Source of the DNA: Sphingomonas sp. BK235
Lineage (GTDB): Bacteria > Pseudomonadota > Alphaproteobacteria > Sphingomonadales > Sphingomonadaceae
NCBI RefSeq assembly: GCF_004345855.1
Contig: NZ_SLXN01000004.1
Location: 310,001-374,000 of the forward strand
Length of the DNA stretch: 64,000 nt
Direction: 5' to 3'
Shown here: piece by piece, positions 45,341 through 52,357 of the stretch
Layout: each line of letters starts with the position of its first letter
Numbering within the stretch: position 1 is the first letter of the stretch
Position numbers and translations under genes: made by a program
Notes under the pieces: model-generated
The model's input: the letters and a program-made list of their open reading frames with translations, nothing else
What the model was told of the DNA's origin: nothing
Databases searched by the model: none

Positions 45341-45841
45341 ATGCGCGCGATCGAGTACCGGCCGACCAGCGACGACGTGCTCGCCGCGACACGGCTCGCC
45401 TGGCGGCTCCGCTGGCTCGCACCGCGACGGCTCGCGATGACGCTGGCGCGCTGGCTGCTGCTCGGCGCGCTCTTCGGCGCGGCCACGTCATGGGCGGCGG
45501 GCGGCGACGCCATCGGCGCGGCGCGCGTCGTCGCGCTCTGCGCCGCGGTCCAAGTGGCCATGCTCGGTGCGGGCTGGCTGCTGCTGCCCCTTCGCACCCG
45601 CCGCCGCATCGCGCGGGAGCCCGCGCTGCGGGCGGAGCGCGGCCTGCGCTGGGACGAGGAAGCGATCGAGATCCGCCTGGGCGCGACCATCACGCGCCGC
45701 CCCTGGTCCACGCTCACCACGACGCGGCACGGCACGCAACTGGTGTTGCGCCGCGACGGGCAGGTGATCCTGTTCGTGCCCGCACGGGTGCTGGCGCCGG
45801 CGCAGTGCGACGATCTCGTCGCGCTCGCGCACGGGCGCTGA
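45341..45841 (+). CDS. Conserved small membrane protein, YcxB-like (first of a tandem pair)
   Basis: A 166-residue protein. Two hydrophobic helices (about 31-53 and 60-85, including LARWLLLGALFGAATSWAAGG) are followed by a soluble C-terminal domain. In that domain are RRPWSTLTTTRHGTQLVL and QVILFVPARVL, the YcxB-like pattern. The ATG at 45341 has GAGG 4 bases upstream. The next gene encodes a protein with the same layout and recognisable similarity (WxxL-G-LVL-FVP-VL), so the pair arose by duplication. No function is known. It is divergent from infA. Confidence 0.7.
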   Translation: MRAIEYRPTSDDVLAATRLAWRLRWLAPRRLAMTLARWLLLGALFGAATSWAAGGDAIGAARVVALCAAVQVAMLGAGWLLLPLRTRRRIAREPALRAERGLRWDEEAIEIRLGATITRRPWSTLTTTRHGTQLVLRRDGQVILFVPARVLAPAQCDDLVALAHGR

Positions 45842-45858
45842 GCCGGCGCAGCGGCGCG

Positions 45859-46404
45859 ATGCGGTGGCGCGCCGCGACCTTCGCGATCCGCCGCGACGAT
45901 CTGCTCCACGCCGCCCGGCCGCGGCTGGCCGCGCGGCTGTGGCGCCGCGCGGCCGGCCTCGCGCTCGCCCCCTGCGTCGCGGCGGGGGCGCTGCTGGCGC
46001 GGCGCGCGGTCGCGGCGCCCTGGCGTGTCGAGGCCGGGGTCGTGATCGCCGTGCTGCTGTGGCTGCCCTGCGCGCTCGCCGCGCTGCCGCTGGCGTATCG
46101 CCTGCTCGCGCCGCGCCGGATCCGCGCGCTGGTCGCGCGCCAGCCCGCCACCGCGCTGCTCACCACGATCGGCTGGCACCCACGCGGGCTGGTGCTGGCG
46201 TCGCCGCGCGGGACGCTGCGGCTCGGCTGGGACGCGATCGTGGCGGCGGAGGAGCGCGGCGGGCTGCTGCTGCTCCACCGTGCGCGCGGCACGCCGCTGT
46301 TCGTGCCGCTGGCGGTGCTGTCGCCGCGCCAGCGCGCCGAGCTGCTCAGTCGCGCGCCCGCCCCGCCACCATGGTCGCGATCGCGAGATCGCCCGAGACG
46401 TTGA
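45859..46404 (+). CDS. Conserved small membrane protein, YcxB-like (second of a tandem pair)
   Basis: A 181-residue protein with two membrane helices (about 31-50 and 57-80) and a C-terminal domain reading LGWDAIVAAEERGGLLLLH and LFVPLAVLSPRQRAELL. It parallels the preceding protein residue by residue in this section. The ATG at 45859 lies 18 bases after the first gene's stop; the ribosome site is weak. Its last 59 bases overlap the end of the convergent symporter gene at 46346-47626. The last residues (PPPWSRSRDRPRR) are therefore constrained by the other strand. Confidence 0.65.
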   Translation: MRWRAATFAIRRDDLLHAARPRLAARLWRRAAGLALAPCVAAGALLARRAVAAPWRVEAGVVIAVLLWLPCALAALPLAYRLLAPRRIRALVARQPATALLTTIGWHPRGLVLASPRGTLRLGWDAIVAAEERGGLLLLHRARGTPLFVPLAVLSPRQRAELLSRAPAPPPWSRSRDRPRR

Positions 46405-47626
46405 GCGCGGTGCGGCACATGTCGAGGAAGCGATCGACCCCCAGCACGATCCCGATCGCGGCCGGGGGCACCCCGACCATGCCGAGGATCAGCGCCACCA
46501 CCGGCAGCGAGCCCGCGGGCACCCCCGCGGTGCCGATGCCGCCGAGAATGCAGATGCCGAGCACGGTGAGCTGCTGCGTCACGCCCAGCTCCACGCCGAA
46601 GAATTGCGCGAGGAAGATCACGGTGACCCCCTCGAAGATCGCGGTGCCGTTCTGGTTGGCGGTGGCGCCGATCGTCAGCACGAAGCGCGACACCTTGCGC
46701 GGCAGCTTCAGCTCGCGCTCCGCCACCGCGAGCGAGGTCGGCAGCGTCGCGTTGGACGAGGAGGTGGCGAAGGCCATCACCAGCGCCTCCTGGATCGCGC
46801 GGAAGAACCCCCAGGGCGTGCGCCCCGCCGCCCACCACACCGCCAGCGAATAGACCAGCAGCATCTGCACCAGCAGCGCGCCGATCACGGTGCCGACATA
46901 GGCGCCGAGCCGCACCAGGATGTCCGCGCCGAACAGCGCGGCAAGGTTGAACATGAAGCAGGCGACCGCCAGCGGGGCGAGCCGGATCACCAGCCCGATC
47001 AGCGCCATGGTCACCTCCAGCAACCCCTCGATCGCGTGCTGGAAGGCGGTGACCTTGTCGCTCTTGGCGATCACCACGCCGATCCCGATCGCCAGCGCGA
47101 AGACCATCAGCGCGAGGATGTCGTCGTCCGCCGCGGCGCGGACCGCGTTGGCGGGGACGATCCCGAGCCATTGCTCCATCGCGCCGGGCTGGTCGCGCCC
47201 CGCGCGCACGATCGCGCCCGCGCCCTCCGCCGCCTGCGCGAGCATCTGGCGCGCGAGCGCGGGGTCGACCCCGTCGCCGGGGCGCAGCAGGTTGACCGCG
47301 GCGAGCGCGACCGCGACCGAGACGAGCGAGAGCAGCAGCGTGAAGGCGAGCGTGCGCAGCCCGATGCGGCGGAGCTGCGCGACATCCCCCATCTCCGCGA
47401 CGCCGGTGACCAGCGCGGCGAACAGCAGCGGGATCACCAGCATGAACAGCAGCCGCAGGAACAGCTGGCCGAAGGGCGCGGTGACGTTCCGGGTCAGTGC
47501 CGCGACCCAGGCGGCATCGCCCGCGGTGGCATTGACGATCAGCCCCGCGCCGAGCCCGATCGCGAACCCCAGCAGCATCTGGAGCTGGAGCGGGAAGCGC
47601 GCGCGCGATGGGGCGGGGTCGGTCAC
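46346..47626 (-). CDS. Dicarboxylate/amino acid:cation symporter (DAACS family)
   Basis: A 426-residue secondary transporter of the GltP/DctA/SLC1 fold with eight membrane helices and two re-entrant hairpins. The serine-rich hairpin ATSSSNATLPTSL, the substrate/cation-site motif GATANQNGTAIFEG and the GIGTAGVPAGSLPV loop are clear. The late NVSGDLAIATMVAG carries the conserved Asp/Thr. It probably imports glutamate/aspartate or C4-dicarboxylates with protons or sodium; the residue deciding between them is not assignable with confidence. GTG at 47626 is the start. It is convergent with, and overlaps, the YcxB-like gene. Confidence 0.92.
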   Translation of the reverse strand: MTDPAPSRARFPLQLQMLLGFAIGLGAGLIVNATAGDAAWVAALTRNVTAPFGQLFLRLLFMLVIPLLFAALVTGVAEMGDVAQLRRIGLRTLAFTLLLSLVSVAVALAAVNLLRPGDGVDPALARQMLAQAAEGAGAIVRAGRDQPGAMEQWLGIVPANAVRAAADDDILALMVFALAIGIGVVIAKSDKVTAFQHAIEGLLEVTMALIGLVIRLAPLAVACFMFNLAALFGADILVRLGAYVGTVIGALLVQMLLVYSLAVWWAAGRTPWGFFRAIQEALVMAFATSSSNATLPTSLAVAERELKLPRKVSRFVLTIGATANQNGTAIFEGVTVIFLAQFFGVELGVTQQLTVLGICILGGIGTAGVPAGSLPVVALILGMVGVPPAAIGIVLGVDRFLDMCRTALNVSGDLAIATMVAGRARD

Positions 47627-47710
47627 GCCGGATCAAGTACCGGCGCGGCGTCGCGGTTCCGCGCGGGCGCCCGGGGGCAGGCCGCGCTCGAGTCCGATCC
47701 CGCGATCGAA

Positions 47711-47740
47711 CCGGGCTCCGGCGTCCGCAGGAGCATTCCG
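47711..47740 (+). repeat. Probable family B fragment
   Basis: GGGCTCCGGCGTCCGCAGGA at 47712-47731, continuing GCATTCC, resembles the right half of family B elements, as in glgA and near 34820. It lies in the 140-base gap between the symporter start and the end of the phosphohexomutase gene. It is short and imperfect. Confidence 0.35.
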
Positions 47741-47766
47741 CCGCTTCAGGCGAGCGGGATCACTCG

Positions 47767-49143
47767 CTAGCGCCGCACCCCGCTGGCGGCGAGTTCGGCG
47801 TCGATCGCCTCGACCAGCCGCGCCAGCCCGGCCGCGTCGCGCGCCTCGGCGCGCAGCGTCAGCGCCGCCTGCGTGTTCGACGCGCGCAGCAGCCACCAGC
47901 CGTCCTCGGTCGACACGCGCACGCCGTCGGTGCGATCAACGCGCGCGCCCGCGGCGGCGAGCCGCTCGGCCACCTCGCCGACCACCGCGAGCTTGCGCGC
48001 CTCGTCGACCGGCACGCGCCACTCGGGCGTGGTGCAACGCGGCGGCAGCGCGGCGCGCAGGTCGGCGAGCGGCGCGCCCGCGCGCCGCACCGCGCGCAGC
48101 AGCCGCACCGCCGCGTAGAGCGCGTCGTCGAAGCCGTAATAACCGTGCGCGAAGAAGATATGCCCCGACAGCTCGCCCGCGAGCGGCGCGCCCACCTCCT
48201 TCATCTTCGACTTCATCTCGCTGTGCCCGGTGCGCCACATCAGCGCCTTGCCGCCCAGCGCGGCGATCCGGTCGAACAAGGCGTCGCTCGATTTCACGTC
48301 GGCGACGATCGTCGCGCCGGGCAGCTCCTCGAGCAGGGGCGCGGCGAGCAGCGCGAGGATCTCGTCGCCCCACAGCACGCGGCCGGCGGCATCGACCGCG
48401 CCGATCCGGTCGCCGTCGCCGTCGAAGGCGAAGCCCAGGTCGAGCTTCTCGCGCGCGACCAGCGCCTTGAGGTCGGCGAGATTGGCCTCCACCGTCGGGT
48501 CGGGATGATGGTGGGGGAAGGTGCCGTCGATGTCGCAGAACAGCAGGTGATGCTCGCCCGGCAGCAGCGCGGTGAGCGCGCGCACCACCTCGCCCGCGGC
48601 GCCGTTGCCCGCGTCCCAGCCGACGCGGAGCGGTCGCCCTTCGTGGCGCTCCGGATCGCCCGCGAGCAGCCGGTCGACATAATCGGCGCGGACGTCGCGC
48701 GCGCTCACCCCGCCCTGCCCGCTGGTCCAGTCGCCCGCCGCGGCGAGCCGCGCGAGATCGGCGATGTCGTCGCCGAAGAAACTGTCGCCGCGCAGCACCA
48801 GCTTGAAGCCGTTGTCGTCGCGCGGGTTGTGGCTGCCGGTGACCTGCACCCCGCCGTCGACCCCGAGCGTCGCCGCGGCATAATAGAGCATCGGCGACGG
48901 CCCCAGCCCGACGCGCACCACGTCGACTCCGCCCTCGCTCAGCCCGCGCACCAGCGCCGCCTCGAGCGCGGGCGAGTGGGTGCGTCCGTCGTAACCGACC
49001 GCGACGCTGGTCCCGCCCGCGCGCCGCAGCCGCGTCGCGAAGCTGCGCCCGACGGCATAAGCGTCCGCCTCCGACAGGTTGGTGCCGACGGTGCCGCGCA
49101 CGTCATATTCGCGCAGGATAACGGGGTCGAAGCGGTGGGTCAC
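47767..49143 (-). CDS. Phosphomannomutase/phosphoglucomutase (ManB/AlgC type)
   Basis: A 458-residue alpha-phosphohexomutase, distinct from Pgm in the glycogen operon. The start FDPVILREYDVRGTVGTNLSE is typical of the PMM/PGM subgroup. The phosphoserine motif is VTGSHNPRDDNG, the metal loop is FDGDGDRIGAVD, sugar specificity is in GELSGHIFF, and the phosphate site is LRASNTQAALTLRAE. It supplies mannose-1-P or glucose-1-P for envelope polysaccharides. GTG at 49143 is taken as start because the frame upstream enters the J-domain gene, which lies 13 bases away on the same strand. Confidence 0.92.
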   Translation of the reverse strand: MTHRFDPVILREYDVRGTVGTNLSEADAYAVGRSFATRLRRAGGTSVAVGYDGRTHSPALEAALVRGLSEGGVDVVRVGLGPSPMLYYAAATLGVDGGVQVTGSHNPRDDNGFKLVLRGDSFFGDDIADLARLAAAGDWTSGQGGVSARDVRADYVDRLLAGDPERHEGRPLRVGWDAGNGAAGEVVRALTALLPGEHHLLFCDIDGTFPHHHPDPTVEANLADLKALVAREKLDLGFAFDGDGDRIGAVDAAGRVLWGDEILALLAAPLLEELPGATIVADVKSSDALFDRIAALGGKALMWRTGHSEMKSKMKEVGAPLAGELSGHIFFAHGYYGFDDALYAAVRLLRAVRRAGAPLADLRAALPPRCTTPEWRVPVDEARKLAVVGEVAERLAAAGARVDRTDGVRVSTEDGWWLLRASNTQAALTLRAEARDAAGLARLVEAIDAELAASGVRR

Positions 49144-49156
49144 GGCGATGGTCCGG

Positions 49157-49417
49157 TCAGTCGCGGCGCAAGCGCGCGAGCAGCGTGTCGCGCGCGGCAT
49201 TGGCCTGGCGCGCGCGCTCGGGCGAGCCGCCGCGGTCGGGGTGGATCTCGGCGATGAGGCGGCGGTGCGCGGCGCGGATCGCGGCCTCGTCGGCGTCGTG
49301 CGTGACGCCGAGCAGCGCGCGCGCGTCGGCCAGCGGCGAGCGCTGACGCTTGGGCGCGGGGCGGAGGAAACGCCACGCGGCGTAGACGATCGCGAGCAGG
49401 AGAAGCCATTTCAGCAT
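49157..49417 (-). CDS. Small membrane-anchored J-domain protein
   Basis: An 86-residue protein. One N-terminal membrane helix (LKWLLLLAIVYAAWRFL) is followed by a compact J domain with the DnaK-stimulating motif HPD in LIAEIHPDRGGSPERAR. There is no glycine-rich or zinc region, so it is a type III J-protein resembling mitochondrial import proteins of the Tim14/Pam18 kind, as often noted in alphaproteobacteria. It probably recruits DnaK to the inner membrane. It precedes the phosphohexomutase gene by 13 bases. Confidence 0.85.
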   Translation of the reverse strand: MLKWLLLLAIVYAAWRFLRPAPKRQRSPLADARALLGVTHDADEAAIRAAHRRLIAEIHPDRGGSPERARQANAARDTLLARLRRD

Positions 49418-49512
49418 GGGCGTGCGTCGAGGCTAGCGACGTTCTGATTTGAGCCGGTGATGGCAACGGCAACGGCGCCCAGCGCTGACCTGGCGCTATC
49501 CCACCCACTGGC

Positions 49513-49607
49513 GTCATCCTGAACTCGTTTCAGGATCCACTCGTCCGCGACCATCGCCGCTTCTGAGTACGCGGCACCGTGGATCCCGAAACGAGTTCGG
49601 GATGACG
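49513..49607 (+). repeat. Family A palindromic repeat, copy 7 (CTGAACTCG subclass)
   Basis: The left arm CGTCATCCTGAACTCGTTTC from 49513 and the right arm ending CGAGTTCGGGATGACG at 49607 form a roughly 29-bp inverted repeat around a 37-base loop. With family B copy 5 it fills the 49418-49739 gap. Confidence 0.85.
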
Positions 49608-49644
49608 GCAGGTGGGTGAGTACGGCGCATGCCTCACACGCCAC

Positions 49645-49722
49645 GTGCTCCTGCGAACGCAGGAGCCCAGGGCCACGCAGCGCGACGCCCGCTATTCTGG
49701 GTTCCTGCCTCCGCAGGAACAC
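49645..49722 (+). repeat. Family B palindromic repeat, copy 5 (78 bp)
   Basis: It begins GTGCTCCTGCGAACGCAGGA and ends CTCCGCAGGAACAC, with AGCCCAGGGCC and TTCTGGGTTCC inside. It is the best full-length intergenic copy for comparison with the glgA insertion. It ends 17 bases before the mipZ stop. Confidence 0.75.
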
Positions 49723-49739
49723 CGCTTCGCACAGCACCC

Positions 49740-50576
49740 TCACGCGAACAGCGGCATCGTCGTCTCGGGCAGCGCCAGCGCGGCCATCATCTCGCGCAGC
49801 TCCTGGCGCGCGGCGACGTGGCTCAGCCCCATCCCGCCGAACGCCTTGGCGTCGAGCAAGGTCAGCCCCTTGGGGAAGAGCTCGCGGTAGATCACGCGCT
49901 CGCCCAGCCCCGGGATGATGCGGAAGCCGACGCGCCGGGCGAGCTGGTCGAGCGCGTCCGACACGCGGCGCATATTGCGCGCCTCCAGATATTGCAGGCG
50001 GTTGCGCAGCACGACCCAGTCGATCGTGGTGCCGTCCTCGCGCGCGCGCGCCTTGCGCGCGTCCCAGATCAGCTCGGAATAGAAGCTCGGGCGCGTCACC
50101 TTGTAGGTCTCGGGATCGACCTGGCCGATCAGGTCGAAGTCGACGAAACTGTCGTTCATCGGCGTCACCAGCGTGTTCGACAACGCCGCCGCCAGCCGCG
50201 CCGCGGGGTCGTCGCGCCCCGGCGTGTCGATCACCAGGAAATCATAGCCGTCGGTGAAACGCTGGTAGAGCTCGGCGAAGATGCCGTCGGCGCGCCCGTC
50301 GCCGGTGGCGTGGGCGGGGACGGGCAGGTCGATCTCGGCGCGCTTCACCGTCGATTCGCGATTCTCGAGATAGCGACCCAGCGTGCGCTGGCGATGATCG
50401 AGGTCGATGCACGCCACGCGCGCGCCCTTGGCCGCGAGCGCGATCGCGACATGGACCGCGGTGGTACTCTTGCCCGTCCCGCCCTTCTCATTGGCGAAGA
50501 CGATGACGTGCGTGCGCCCGCCCGGGGGTCCCCCGCCCGGACCCTCCTCGTGCACGCCTGCAACGGTGTCGGACAA
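49740..50576 (-). CDS. mipZ: Division-plane positioning ATPase MipZ
   Basis: A 278-residue ParA/MinD-superfamily ATPase. The deviant Walker A is EKGGTGKSTT (30-39), switch I is CIDLDHRQRTLGRYLENR, and Walker B/switch II is FLVIDTPGRDD. The DLIGQVDPETYKVTRPSFYSE and GFRIIPGLGERVIYRELFPKGLTLLD blocks are specific to MipZ. It forms a gradient from ParB at the poles and inhibits FtsZ away from midcell. The start is TTG at 50576, with AGGGA about 9 bases upstream, followed by a glycine/proline-rich leader. It is divergent from panC (74-base gap). Confidence 0.93.
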   Translation of the reverse strand: MSDTVAGVHEEGPGGGPPGGRTHVIVFANEKGGTGKSTTAVHVAIALAAKGARVACIDLDHRQRTLGRYLENRESTVKRAEIDLPVPAHATGDGRADGIFAELYQRFTDGYDFLVIDTPGRDDPAARLAAALSNTLVTPMNDSFVDFDLIGQVDPETYKVTRPSFYSELIWDARKARAREDGTTIDWVVLRNRLQYLEARNMRRVSDALDQLARRVGFRIIPGLGERVIYRELFPKGLTLLDAKAFGGMGLSHVAARQELREMMAALALPETTMPLFA

Positions 50577-50650
50577 ATCGTCGCATCCCTGATTGATTGC
50601 GGTTCGTCGCGACCATAGAACCCGGCGCCGCGAGTTTCGAGGGGTAACGG

Positions 50651-51514
50651 GTGGACATATATCGGGAGCTCGCCGGGCTTCGCGCGGCGCTCGAGACGGC
50701 GCGCGCGAGCGGGCGCGAGGTGGCGCTGGTGCCGACCATGGGGGCGCTGCACGCCGGCCACGTCGCGCTGGTCGAGGCGGCGCGGCGGCCGGGCACGACC
50801 CTGGTGGCGTCGATCTTCGTCAACCCGCGCCAGTTCGGCGCGGGCGAGGACCTGTCGCGCTACCCGCGCAAGGAGACCAGCGACATCGCCATGCTGACCG
50901 AGGCGGGCTGCGACCTGCTGTGGCTGCCGTCGGTGGAGCAGATGTACCCCGACGGCTTCGCCACCAATGTGTCGGTGAGCGGGGTGAGCGAGGGGCTCGA
51001 CGGCGCGGCGCGGCCGGGCCATTTCGACGGCGTCGCCACCGTGGTGGCCAAGCTGTTCAACCAGGTGCGCCCGACCCGCGCCTATTTCGGCGAGAAGGAC
51101 TTCCAGCAGCTCGCGGTGGTGCGGCGGATGGTCGCCGACCTCGACCTCGACGTCGAGATCGTCGGCGTGCCGACGCAGCGCGAGGACGACGGGCTCGCGC
51201 TGTCGTCGCGCAACGTCTATCTCTCGCCCGAGGAGCGCCAGAAGGCGGTGGCACTGCCGCGCGCGCTGGGCGTGGCGTCGCGCGCGATCCGCCGCGGGAC
51301 CGCGCCGGCCAAGGCGATCGACGACGCCGTCGCGACGCTGACCGCGGCGGGGTTCGAGGTGGATTATGTCGCGCTGGTCGACGCCGAGACGCTCGCGCTC
51401 GATCCCGCGCCCGAGCGGCGGCGGCAATTGCTCGCGGCGGCGCGGCTCGGCCACACGCGGCTGATCGACAATCTCGCGGTGGAGCCGGCCCGGGTTCGAC
51501 CGAAGTCGCATTAA
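50651..51514 (+). CDS. panC: Pantoate--beta-alanine ligase
   Basis: Last step of pantothenate synthesis, 287 residues. VPTMGALHAGHVALVE carries the nucleotide-binding HxGH. ASIFVNPRQFGAGEDLSRYPR, YFGEKDFQQLAVV and the KMSKS-like SSRNVYLSPEER are the family motifs. GTG at 50651 has GAGGGG 6 bases upstream and gives the standard N-terminus. The stop falls in an AT-rich TTAACCGGTTAA palindrome (51512-51523 area) that precedes the next gene. No other pan genes are nearby. Confidence 0.95.
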   Translation: MDIYRELAGLRAALETARASGREVALVPTMGALHAGHVALVEAARRPGTTLVASIFVNPRQFGAGEDLSRYPRKETSDIAMLTEAGCDLLWLPSVEQMYPDGFATNVSVSGVSEGLDGAARPGHFDGVATVVAKLFNQVRPTRAYFGEKDFQQLAVVRRMVADLDLDVEIVGVPTQREDDGLALSSRNVYLSPEERQKAVALPRALGVASRAIRRGTAPAKAIDDAVATLTAAGFEVDYVALVDAETLALDPAPERRRQLLAAARLGHTRLIDNLAVEPARVRPKSH

Positions 51515-51585
51515 CCGGTTAACCAATTAGGAAGCCGAATCAGCGAAAACCCTCATTATTCCACGGATTTGAGGGTGATCCTGCG

Positions 51586-51876
51586 ATGCCGACCGATTTC
51601 GAGAACGCGCTGCTGGCGCGCCGCACTGCCGAGGCGACTCGCGGCAATGAGGACGCCGCCTACGACCTGGGCGTGGCCTACTCGACCGGCACCGCCGGCG
51701 CGACGCTCGACCTGATCGAGGCGCACAAATGGTTCAACCTCGCCGCCGCGCGCGGTCACGAGGCCGCCGCCGCCGCCCGCGCCGAGGTGGCCGAGGACAT
51801 GACCGCGCGCGAGATCGCGACCGCGCAGCGCGCCGCGCGCGACGTGCTCGCGCTGGGCACCCGCCGCGCCGCCTGA
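51586..51876 (+). CDS. Sel1-repeat-like small protein
   Basis: A 96-residue soluble protein with one Sel1/TPR-like helical pair (AAYDLGVAYSTGTAG and LIEAHKWFNLAAARGHEAA). An alanine-rich helix with a conserved-looking EDMTAREIATAQRAAR segment follows. Such short single-repeat proteins occur widely in sphingomonads; the role is unknown, presumably protein binding. The ATG at 51586 has GAGGGTGAT about 9 bases upstream. It follows panC after 71 bases but an AT-rich promoter-like spacer lies between, so it is probably separately transcribed. Confidence 0.75.
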   Translation: MPTDFENALLARRTAEATRGNEDAAYDLGVAYSTGTAGATLDLIEAHKWFNLAAARGHEAAAAARAEVAEDMTAREIATAQRAARDVLALGTRRAA

Positions 51877-51952
51877 GCCACGCTCACCCGCGGCGCCCGG
51901 TCGATGACGGCGCTGACGGCGACGGGCGTGATGCTCCTCCCCCTGCCCCTCG

Positions 51953-52295
51953 CGTCATCCTGAGCTCGTCTCAGGATCCACGGCTCCGCCTTTCCAGCGG
52001 CCGGGGAGAGTGAGGACGGGTGGGTCCGGAGCCAAAGGGAGGCTGGCATCTTCGGCCGTCTGATCTGCCGCTACTATTCGCGGGTGATACACTGCGATGA
52101 GGAAGGCCGCTTTCTCTTCCCTCATCGTCATCCCGGCCTCGCGCCGGGATCCATTCCTCCGCGAGAGCAACGCCGGCGGCCCTCGCGGCACCATGGATCC
52201 CGGGTCGAGCCCGGGATGACGGGAGTAAGCCGCTTCCGCGACAATGAACCTTTTGGGTCCGGACCCGTGGATCCTGAAACGAGTTCAGGATGACG
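51953..52295 (+). repeat. Composite repeat region: split family A element with another family A copy nested inside
   Basis: The left arm CGTCATCCTGAGCTCGTCTC (51953-51981) and right arm GTGGATCCTGAAACGAGTTC (52267-52295) are the two halves of a CTGAACTCG-subclass element. Between them at 52126-52221 is a complete CCGG-subclass copy. GGGTCCGG-type motifs flank it (near 52021 and 52254). Together these fill most of the 51877-52357 gap; I see no gene in it. Confidence 0.75.
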
Positions 52296-52357
52296 GCCGC
52301 GGAGGTGCGCGCGACGCATCCTCCTAGCTCACTCGTCGCGAGGGAGACGGGCTGGCG

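Noticed and set aside
51512..51530. TTAACCGGTTAACC as a CtrA site upstream of the Sel1-like gene
   Set aside because: CtrA sites need TTAA-N7-TTAA; the spacing here is 4, so only the palindrome itself is noted.
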